This document shows, piece after piece, positions 1 to 5,304 of a DNA stretch of 7,604 nt. The position numbers were made by a program, and so were the translations under genes. A model generated the notes under the pieces. The model ran no database searches. It saw only the letters and a program-made list of their open reading frames with translations, and was not told where the DNA came from. The stretch comes from an uncultured bacterium (GTDB lineage: Bacteria; Eisenbacteria; RBG-16-71-46; CAIMUX01): the NCBI GenBank assembly GCA_946886185.1, contig CAMPIC010000120.1, positions 1 to 7,604 of the forward strand, in the 5' to 3' direction. Within the stretch, counting starts at the first letter, position 1, and each line of letters opens with the position of its first letter.

Positions 1-732
1 GAAGTACGACAGCGCGTTCGACGGCGAGACGGGGTTGCAGATGCGCTTGGCGGCCAGGACCACGTCTTCGGCGACGATCTCGCGAGCGCCGTCCGGCGCG
101 TCGAACTCGACACCCTCCTGGAGGTTGACGGTGTAGACGGTGGAGTTTCCGACTCTGACCGGATTGTCGGCGCATTGACCCGACAGATCTCCCGGCTCGG
201 CAGGACCAGCGCTTCCGTGTTGAGCGATGCGCACACTCAGATCCACTTCGCCTTCGAGGCTCTGTCCCTGAAACATGACCGACTCCTGGCCGAGGAAGAA
301 TCGCACCGGAAACGCGGGGTGATCGATCTTGCGCGCCGCAACGGGCGGCCCTCCGGGCACGCGCGCGATGATATAGAGCACCGCGCCGGGCTGAATCTTG
401 TCCGCGTATTGAGGGTCGAGCGTGACCTCGCCGGTGATTCCGGGCGGAATCCCGCGATCGACCGCCACGACTCCCGGAGGCGCGCCCGTGGGGGCGCCGC
501 CGGGAGACTGCGCGGTGCCATTGCCGGTCGCCTGCGTGGTGGAGTTGCCGGGAGGCGCTCCGACCTGCTGTTCCAAAGTTGGCGGAGGAGGAGGCACCGG
601 CTTCCCCGAATCGAGGTCTTCCATGTTCTGGCTGCAAGCGGCGGAGAGAACGAGAAGAGCGACCGTCGCCGAGCCGAGAAACGCGAAGCTGCGGCGCGTC
701 AAAGGCCGTGCTCGATCCGAAACTTTCGTCAT
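1..732 (-). CDS. Tat-type lipoprotein with CycH/CcmI C-terminal-like domain running into a family 5 solute-binding-like region (3' end outside window)
   Basis: The ATG at 732 opens a frame that stays open for 244 codons to the left edge. Residues 12-18 read TRRSFAF, a twin-arginine-type motif, followed by a hydrophobic core and lipobox LSAAC with Cys33, so an exported lipoprotein is expected. Residues 45-90 are a Pro/Gly/Thr-rich linker with five prolines at 47-51. Residues about 100-185 (GEVTLDPQYADKIQPG, VLYIIARVPGGPP, PGDLSG) resemble the small beta domain at the C-terminus of cytochrome c biogenesis protein CycH/CcmI, which also occurs alone in lipoproteins. From about residue 198, YTVNLQEGVEF and then EIVAEDVVLAAKRICNP resemble the segment of family 5 (OppA/DppA-like) solute-binding proteins that normally follows about 60-90 residues of N-terminal lobe, which is missing here. 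No strong ribosome site precedes the ATG. The gene is divergent from the peptidase at 943. Exported lipoprotein: confident. Domain names: recalled family patterns, moderate. Transport substrate: unknown. Confidence 0.7.
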   Translation of the reverse strand, partial: MTKVSDRARPLTRRSFAFLGSATVALLVLSAACSQNMEDLDSGKPVPPPPPTLEQQVGAPPGNSTTQATGNGTAQSPGGAPTGAPPGVVAVDRGIPPGITGEVTLDPQYADKIQPGAVLYIIARVPGGPPVAARKIDHPAFPVRFFLGQESVMFQGQSLEGEVDLSVRIAQHGSAGPAEPGDLSGQCADNPVRVGNSTVYTVNLQEGVEFDAPDGAREIVAEDVVLAAKRICNPVSPSNALSYF

Positions 733-942
733 GTCGTCCGTTCTGGGGTTGCGGAGACTCCCCTTGCGACCTGTGCCGCGCTTGAATCCGCCGGAGTCGA
801 TTCCCTGGTGGCCGAAGGCGCAGACTAACAACGGATGCGCGGTGCAACAAGCCCGACCACGCGAACGCGCAGCCGGTGCGCGCCCATCGCCAGGGCGCTG
901 GGCTCCCGAACGGCGCCTGCAACGACTGGTACACTCCGGCGA
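733..942. other. Divergent intergenic region between lipoprotein and M14 peptidase genes
   Basis: This 210-base gap separates two genes that point away from each other. The only convincing signal is the extended -10 element close to 943, listed separately. No good -35/-10 pair for the leftward lipoprotein gene was found. An imperfect palindrome at 793-804 (10 of 12 positions pair) could be an operator, but nothing else supports that. The frame that extends the peptidase upstream to 835 crosses this region; its translation is Arg/Thr-rich low-complexity sequence without family resemblance and is treated as non-coding. Confidence 0.4.
927..935 (+). promoter_or_regulatory. Extended -10 promoter element for the M14 peptidase
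   Basis: TGGTACACT contains the TGn extension plus TACACT (four of six matches to TATAAT). Extended -10 promoters tolerate a poor -35, and none is obvious about 17 bases upstream. The -10 ends 7 bases before the ATG at 943, so transcription would begin at or next to the start codon. This agrees with the absence of any Shine-Dalgarno sequence there. Confidence 0.45.
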
Positions 943-1944
943 ATGGATCGCGCGGATACAGATCGTCGCTCGACGGTGGCCGGATGCTACGCCTCGAACG
1001 AGGAGATGGAGGCGCGATGGCGCCGGCTCGCCGACCTCCATGGCGGATCGTGCGACACGCTGGGCCATTCGCGCGAAGGGCGGCCGATTCTCGGCTGGCG
1101 ATTTCCGGCGGTGGGGGCTTCCCAAAACCCTGCCGATGACTCGCCACGGCCGTCGTCGGCCACCAGCATCGCCGCTCCGAGCCTATTGTTCGTCTCCCTC
1201 CTCCATCCGATGGAGTGGATCGGGCGATCGACGCATCTGAGGCTCCTCGAATCGATGCTCGCGGCAAGTCCGGGAAGGGCGCGCCCCAGTCTGCTCTCCA
1301 TCCCCGTCGCGAACCCGGATGGCGCGGCCCGCGTCGAGGAAGGCCTGCGCGCCTCCAGATTTCGATGGGTGCGCGGCAACGCGGCCGGGGTCGACCTGAA
1401 TCGCAACTTCCCGATTGCGCATCGCCGGCGCCCGCGCTGGGTCGATTGGTGGCCGATGTGGAATCCCGGTCCCTCCCCGGCCAGCGAACCGGAAACTGCC
1501 GCGATGTGCGCGTGGGTGGAGAAGGAGCGGCCGGTGGTCGCGATCTCGTTCCATTCCTTCGGTCGCTGGTTCTTTTATCCCCCCGGGGCGAGCCGACGGA
1601 AGGAGGAGAGTGCGGCGGCGCACGCGCGCTGCGCCGCCGACGCCACCGCAACGGTCGGGGCCGCCACCATGTATCGGTCCGCGCAGCTCGGGCGTTGGGC
1701 TTTCTGGTTCCGGGCCTACGGAACGGAAATCGACTGTTTCGCACGGCACGGCGCGCTTTCGTTCCTGGTCGAAGTCTCGCGAGGAGGATTTGGGCAGTGG
1801 CCCACCCGCCGCATGCTCCACCCTTTCTCGATTTTCAATCCACCCGATCCGGAGCCGGAGATCGCCCTGCTGCTTCCTTCTCTCCTGCGGTTGCTGGAGG
1901 CGGCCGTGCAGGAAGCAGAAGCGAGTCAGCCGCTCGTCCCCTAA
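943..1944 (+). CDS. M14 family zinc carboxypeptidase-like protein, probably cytoplasmic
   Basis: The product is a 333-residue metallopeptidase of the carboxypeptidase A (M14) superfamily. All core motifs are present in order: SREGRPI at 43-49; zinc ligands His88 and Glu91 in HPMEW; NPDG at 124-127; substrate-binding VDLNRNFP at 150-157; SEPET at 181-185; third zinc ligand His204 in SFHSFG; catalytic Glu277 in FLVEVSRGG. An active enzyme is therefore expected. No signal peptide or membrane segment is visible from either possible start, so it probably acts in the cytoplasm. The motif style and location recall MpaA-type murein-peptide amidases, which would imply cell-wall peptide recycling; this is inference, and a general carboxypeptidase is equally possible. 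The start at 943 is chosen because the upstream extension to 835 is low-complexity and a -10 element lies just before this ATG. A Trp-rich patch (166, 169, 170, 173) sits before SEPET. The gene converges on the glycosyltransferase gene with 68 bases between and no clear terminator. Confidence 0.85.
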   Translation: MDRADTDRRSTVAGCYASNEEMEARWRRLADLHGGSCDTLGHSREGRPILGWRFPAVGASQNPADDSPRPSSATSIAAPSLLFVSLLHPMEWIGRSTHLRLLESMLAASPGRARPSLLSIPVANPDGAARVEEGLRASRFRWVRGNAAGVDLNRNFPIAHRRRPRWVDWWPMWNPGPSPASEPETAAMCAWVEKERPVVAISFHSFGRWFFYPPGASRRKEESAAAHARCAADATATVGAATMYRSAQLGRWAFWFRAYGTEIDCFARHGALSFLVEVSRGGFGQWPTRRMLHPFSIFNPPDPEPEIALLLPSLLRLLEAAVQEAEASQPLVP

Positions 1945-2012
1945 GCGCACGCACGCTGCGCACCGCGAGGAACGGCGCCGGCTGAAAGAGACTCCAGCGA
2001 TGCACGGACAGC

Positions 2013-3785
2013 TCAGGGGATGAATCGGAGCACGAACGCGTCGCCGTTGAGGGTGGGATCGCGCTCGGGATCGTGAAGCTGGTACACAACCTCGAAATGT
2101 TCCCGCCTCTGGTTCACGACCGGCACGAGGAATCGGCCGATGTCGTCATAGGGCAGTCGATTGAGCAGGACGTAGTCGGCGCCGGACGTCCTGAGGAATT
2201 CCACCATCCGATCCAGATCCGGTTCACGCGGGAACGTCTCCGCACTGCGCCCGCTCTGAAACTCGACGAACCCCGGCTTGCGATCGATGATATGCGCGTC
2301 GGCCGTCGTGTTCTTCGCGATCCAGTCGATGGTCGCGAAATAATTCCCCCACACTGGGTCGTAGACGCGCGTTTCCACTTCGTAGTTGCGAAGCGCCAGG
2401 AGTCCATGCGCAACCAGGATGACCAGCGTTACCGCGCGAACCGCACCCAGGACAGCGGCACGGCCGAGGTTGACGCGGAGACCTTCCCAGAACAGCCAGA
2501 GGAGGAACGGCGCGAGCGGAATGAGGAACCGATTGGCCGCCCAGACCGGAGGCCAGATCAGAACGAGGAGAATCGAAACGATCGCGGCCCACGCCGCGGG
2601 GTCGAAGCGCCGGAGCATGCGGATGGATCCCGCGAGGATCCCCAAGAGAATCGGAATCGTGACCCAAACCGGAGGCAGGGTCTTCTGCCAGATCGGAGGC
2701 GAATAGGTCGATCGATACGGAAACGGAACCAACGAGGCGGGGATATGGAGCTCCGCATACGAACGGAGGTTGAACCAGAAGCGCTCCACCAGACCGCCGG
2801 CGTCCAACCGTCCGAACTCCGGATAGTAGGGATTCACGAGAAGGAACTGGTCGACGTATGGATTGCCGCCGGAGGTGGTCATTCCCCGCACCACCCAGGG
2901 AAGCGCGAGGATCGCGAACGCCCCCGCATAGGCGAAGGCTGCGCTGAAGCGCCGCCGCGCGAGCAGGGCGATGCCGATTCCGATCCCCGCCGAAATCCCG
3001 GCCGAGCGCGTGTAAAACCCCGCGGCGACCCAGAGCGCCAGCTCCCACACACCCCGCGAACGCAGTGCCGACACGAACGCCGCGAACGCACTTCTACTTG
3101 ACGGTGATCGGGTTGCAGAGGATGAGCCGGGGCCGGAATTCACTGCTTCTGCCGATTCCGGAGATGTCACCTCTTGTGGCGACCAGTGGGCTGCTTCTCG
3201 CGGCGCGTGCGAACGAGCGAGCAATCGGTCCGCGGCGTCGAGCGAGCCCGCGAGGAAGAACAGGTACGGGATCTCCGACATCACGTAATGCGCATACTCG
3301 ATGACCGGCAGGAGCGTAGCCGCGACGAACGCCACCACCGGACCGGTCGGGAGCGGCATCCGCCGGCGCAGGATCCGGACGAGGAACGCGATCGCTCCGG
3401 CATGGAACGCGAGCACCAGGAGCTTCTGCGCGAGCAGGCTTTCCCGCGGAGGCGCGATAGCCATCGACCCCGTTGCAATGGAGCCGGCGATCCACTGCGC
3501 CGGCGCGAGGAGCCAGGGAAAGAGCGGCGGAAACTTGCTGGAGGGCCAGAGTTCGCCACCGAGCACATCGCGAGCCAGGAACATGTAAGAGACGTTGTCT
3601 CCGTTGACGTAGAGGCGCGGATCGAAGGTCAATGCTGCAGAGAGGAATGCGAGGACGCCCGCCAGGATCCAGGGCCACGCGCCCTCGTGGGAACGCGCAA
3701 GGAGGCTCCCTACACGACGCTGGGATTCGAGCGACTGCCGTGCCTCGCCGCCGGCGGAACGCGCTCCGCTCTTACGGCGCTTCAC
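2013..3785 (-). CDS. Multi-pass membrane GT-C family glycosyltransferase (PMT/ArnT/RgtA-like)
   Basis: The protein has 590 residues. It starts at GTG 3785 after a basic cytoplasmic tail and has about ten or more hydrophobic segments. GT-C enzymes move a sugar from a polyprenyl-phosphate donor to an acceptor on the outer face of the inner membrane. Supporting features are a first hydrophobic segment at 38-54 followed by an acidic loop with FDP (54-56) and GDNVSY (62-67), the usual site of the catalytic Asp (probably Asp63); YVMSEIPYLFF at 167-177, a typical GT-C helix; NRFLIPLAP at 418-426, like the RY/FLxPL motif; and a soluble C-terminal domain from about 478 (DWIAKNT, HIIDRKPGFVEF, SGR) as in bacterial PMT-like proteins. 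The loop at about 191-233 is long, Ser/Pro/Ala-rich and looks inserted. The gene follows the PD40 lipoprotein by 3 bases on the same strand, so they are almost certainly co-transcribed, and coupling may explain the weak ribosome site. Donor and acceptor (lipid A, glycan or protein) cannot be told. Confidence 0.82.
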   Translation of the reverse strand: MKRRKSGARSAGGEARQSLESQRRVGSLLARSHEGAWPWILAGVLAFLSAALTFDPRLYVNGDNVSYMFLARDVLGGELWPSSKFPPLFPWLLAPAQWIAGSIATGSMAIAPPRESLLAQKLLVLAFHAGAIAFLVRILRRRMPLPTGPVVAFVAATLLPVIEYAHYVMSEIPYLFFLAGSLDAADRLLARSHAPREAAHWSPQEVTSPESAEAVNSGPGSSSATRSPSSRSAFAAFVSALRSRGVWELALWVAAGFYTRSAGISAGIGIGIALLARRRFSAAFAYAGAFAILALPWVVRGMTTSGGNPYVDQFLLVNPYYPEFGRLDAGGLVERFWFNLRSYAELHIPASLVPFPYRSTYSPPIWQKTLPPVWVTIPILLGILAGSIRMLRRFDPAAWAAIVSILLVLIWPPVWAANRFLIPLAPFLLWLFWEGLRVNLGRAAVLGAVRAVTLVILVAHGLLALRNYEVETRVYDPVWGNYFATIDWIAKNTTADAHIIDRKPGFVEFQSGRSAETFPREPDLDRMVEFLRTSGADYVLLNRLPYDDIGRFLVPVVNQRREHFEVVYQLHDPERDPTLNGDAFVLRFIP

Positions 3786-3788
3786 CTA

Positions 3789-4973
3789 TCAATCGACCCA
3801 TTCTGCGAGGAAGAGATTCGTCTCTCCCTCGTGCCGGGCGCCGCGGTTGGAGGCAAAGACGAGATACCTCCCATCGGGCGAATACATCGGGAATCCGTCG
3901 AACGTGTCCTCGTGGGTCACGCGCTCGATCTCTCCCCCCTCCAGACTCACCATGTAGAGATCGAAGTTGCGGCCCCGCGGATCGTCGACGTTCGAAGCGT
4001 AGATGATTTTCTGTCCGCTCGGATGGAAGAAGGGGCCGAAGTTCGCGGCGCCGTTGTCGGTGAGCCGGCGCTGATTCGATCCGTCTCGATTCATGACGCG
4101 GATGTCGAGCTGGCCGGGCCGGATGAGGCCATCCCCCAGGAGCGCGCGATAATCCTGCAGCTCCGCCTCTCCGGCCGGATGGGAAGCGCGATAACAGATC
4201 AAGCTTCCATCGGGGGAGAAGAAGGCGCCGCCGTCATATCCCGGTTGATCGGTCAGCCGCTTCACCTCGGAGCCGTCGGGACGCATCGTGTAGATGTCGA
4301 GATCCCCCTCACGCGCGCTCGTGAAGACGATCGTTCCGTCCGGGCCGATCGTCGCTTCCGCGTCGTACCCGGGAGTCCGGGTCAGATTCTGCGGATTGCT
4401 CCCATCCGCGGAAGCCACGTAGATCTCGTACGTCGGATAGATCGGCCAGACGTAGCCGCGCGAGTAATCCGGCTTGGGCGGACAGTCCGGCGACGACCCG
4501 AAGGTGGAGGAGTAGAGGATCTGCTGGTCGGCCGGGAGGAAGTACGCGCAGGTGCAGCGCCCGAGTCCGTTGCTCACGCGAGTGGGAGTGCCTCCGCGAG
4601 TCGGGATCACGAAAATCTGATCACAGCCGCCATCCCGGGAAGTGGATTGGAAGATGAGCTTCGCTCCATCCCAGGAGAAATACGCCTCTGCGTTCTCCCC
4701 TCCGTCGGTCAGCTGATAGAGCGCGCGGAAGTGAGTCTCCCCTTCCCGGATCAGCGAGTCGACCCGCGCGCCGGACGTGAAGGTGACTTCCGAGTCGGAC
4801 GGCGAGGCGGCCTCAGTGTCGGACGGCAAGGCTGCCTCAGTGTCGGACGGTGAGGCGGCCTCCGACTCGTCACGCGCTTCCTGCGACTCCGGTTGACCTC
4901 CGCACGCCGCGAGCACGATCGAAGCCGCGCTCATCCCTACCCAGAATCGTTTCCGGATCGCCGATCGAACCAC
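3789..4973 (-). CDS. PD40 (TolB-like) six-bladed beta-propeller lipoprotein
   Basis: The protein has 394 residues from the GTG at 4973, which follows a strong Shine-Dalgarno (AGGGGAGG, 7 bases away). A longer frame reaches 5132 but would cover the promoters at 5005-5080 and adds Arg-rich sequence. The signal peptide ends in lipobox VLAAC (Cys24). An acidic Ser/Pro/Glu-rich tether with three 8-residue repeats spans about 35-63. Six WD40-like PD40 repeats follow, centred near 95-110, 142-156, 203-219, 246-262, 311-326 and 358-375, with signatures such as FFSPDG, YSPDGRYLVFASNR and SGQKIIYASN. The first two blades carry Cys117, Cys140, Cys142 and Cys164, possible disulfides or a metal site. Sequence outside the blades, such as YVWPIYPTYEIY, matches a conserved family of PD40 proteins I recall from several diderm phyla. 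No enzymatic motif or S9 peptidase domain follows, so binding or scaffolding at the envelope is most likely. It heads a two-gene unit with the glycosyltransferase. Confidence 0.85.
   Translation of the reverse strand: MVRSAIRKRFWVGMSAASIVLAACGGQPESQEARDESEAASPSDTEAALPSDTEAASPSDSEVTFTSGARVDSLIREGETHFRALYQLTDGGENAEAYFSWDGAKLIFQSTSRDGGCDQIFVIPTRGGTPTRVSNGLGRCTCAYFLPADQQILYSSTFGSSPDCPPKPDYSRGYVWPIYPTYEIYVASADGSNPQNLTRTPGYDAEATIGPDGTIVFTSAREGDLDIYTMRPDGSEVKRLTDQPGYDGGAFFSPDGSLICYRASHPAGEAELQDYRALLGDGLIRPGQLDIRVMNRDGSNQRRLTDNGAANFGPFFHPSGQKIIYASNVDDPRGRNFDLYMVSLEGGEIERVTHEDTFDGFPMYSPDGRYLVFASNRGARHEGETNLFLAEWVD
4794..4865 (-). repeat. Three tandem 24-bp in-frame repeats in the lipoprotein tether
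   Basis: Three consecutive 24-base units (4794-4817, 4818-4841, 4842-4865) begin gtcggacgg and differ at only a few positions. Each encodes eight residues of the form SDxEAAxP. They lie between the lipidated Cys24 and the propeller, so copy changes would alter tether length by eight residues without a frameshift. Confidence 0.85.
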
Positions 4974-4980
4974 TCTCGTT

Positions 4981-4988
4981 CCTCCCCT
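4981..4988 (-). promoter_or_regulatory. Shine-Dalgarno site fixing the GTG start of the PD40 lipoprotein
   Basis: Read on the minus strand this is AGGGGAGG, followed by seven bases (AACGAGA) and GTG at 4973. It is the strongest ribosome site in the window and places the start 53 codons inside the longest open frame. The resulting N-terminus is a compact lipoprotein signal (positively charged start, hydrophobic core, LAAC). Confidence 0.8.
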
Positions 4989-5004
4989 CGCAAATCCAGC
5001 GCGG

Positions 5005-5034
5005 AGAATACCCCACTGCTTCCGGCCATGCCAC
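5005..5034 (-). promoter_or_regulatory. Possible promoter for the PD40/GT-C unit
   Basis: On the minus strand, TATTCT (5010 to 5005) lies 18 bases downstream of GTGGCA (5034 to 5029), each with four of six consensus matches. It would give a leader of about 25 bases containing the Shine-Dalgarno site at 4981-4988. The match is modest and rests mainly on its sensible position. It is divergent from the tRNA promoter a few bases away. Confidence 0.35.
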
Positions 5035-5050
5035 CGAGCGAAACCGCGCC

Positions 5051-5080
5051 TTGCCACTCGCGCCGCCCGTCGCGTAGAAT
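5051..5080 (+). promoter_or_regulatory. Sigma70-type promoter of tRNA-Trp
   Basis: TTGCCA at 5051-5056 and TAGAAT at 5075-5080 each match five of six consensus bases, with an 18-base spacer. A start near 5087 would give a precursor with a 5' leader of about 50 bases before the mature tRNA at 5137. This is the best promoter in the window and suits a highly expressed stable RNA. Confidence 0.7.
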
Positions 5081-5136
5081 CCGGGGTCTTGCGCCCGGAA
5101 CGCGTCGCTGCGCGAAGCGAAAGGGGCGGCACTCTT

Positions 5137-5209
5137 AGGCCAGTAGCTCAACTGGCAGAGCACCGGTCTCCAAAACCGGGGGTTGGGGGTTCGAGTCCCT
5201 CCTGGCCTG
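5137..5209 (+). tRNA. tRNA-Trp (anticodon CCA)
   Basis: The 73-base cloverleaf folds fully. The acceptor stem is AGGCCAG with CTGGCCT (7 pairs). The D stem is GCTC/GAGC with loop AACTGGCA. The anticodon stem is CCGGT/ACCGG with loop CTCCAAA (anticodon CCA at 5170-5172). The variable loop is GGGTT, and the T stem is GGGGG/CCCTC (one G-U pair) with loop TTCGAGT. The discriminator is G5209. The 3' CCA is not encoded (the next bases are ATT), so tRNA nucleotidyltransferase must add it. It sits alone between its own promoter and terminator; secE/nusG-type genes, often found beside tRNA-Trp, are not downstream. Confidence 0.97.
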
Positions 5210-5216
5210 ATTCCTC

Positions 5217-5258
5217 GAAGAGCATCATTCCGGCGAATGGTGCTCTTCTTCTATTTCT
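5217..5258 (+). terminator. Rho-independent terminator after tRNA-Trp
   Basis: A 14-base-pair hairpin with arms 5217-5230 and 5235-5248, one G-U pair and a CGGC loop, is followed by the T-rich run TTCTATTTC. It lies 8 bases after the tRNA and should separate tRNA transcription from the nucleotidyltransferase genes. Confidence 0.8.
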
Positions 5259-5266
5259 GCCCGCGA

Positions 5267-5295
5267 TTGTGGGCGCGTTCGATCGGGCCTATCAT
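5267..5295 (+). promoter_or_regulatory. Promoter of the GlgC-family gene pair
   Basis: TTGTGG (5267-5272) and TATCAT (5290-5295, five of six matches) are separated by 17 bases. The -10 ends 9 bases before the ATG at 5305, and there is no Shine-Dalgarno sequence in that gap. Transcription should therefore start at or within a few bases of the start codon. The promoter begins only 8 bases after the upstream terminator tail. Confidence 0.55.
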
Positions 5296-5304
5296 GGCCA
5301 CGCC

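Noticed and set aside
793..804. Imperfect palindrome GGAGTCGATTCC as an operator
   Set aside because: It is a single short copy with two unpaired positions, and no regulator is encoded nearby.
175..828. Plus-strand frame of 217 codons over the left-edge lipoprotein
   Set aside because: The minus strand gives a signal peptide, lipobox and domain-like sequence, while this frame is Arg-rich without motifs.
835..942. 36-codon N-terminal extension of the M14 peptidase
   Set aside because: It is Arg/Thr-rich low-complexity sequence with no family resemblance, and it overlaps the likely -10 element.
1945..1961. Short hairpin GCGCA/TGCGC between the convergent genes
   Set aside because: It has only five base pairs, no T run and GC-rich surroundings, so it is not supportable as a terminator.
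3174..4853. 559-codon plus-strand open frame opposite the glycosyltransferase and PD40 genes
   Set aside because: It is a high-GC antisense shadow, rich in Arg/Glu/Asp without domains, while the minus strand carries clear family motifs across the same span.
4974..5132. 53-codon N-terminal extension of the PD40 lipoprotein
   Set aside because: It is Arg-rich, overlaps the tRNA promoter, and would bury the lipoprotein signal. A strong ribosome site supports the GTG at 4973.
5089..5304. N-terminal extension of the first GlgC-family protein
   Set aside because: It translates the tRNA-Trp gene and its terminator. The peptide QLAEHRSPKPGVGG is the familiar false product of reading a tRNA as protein.
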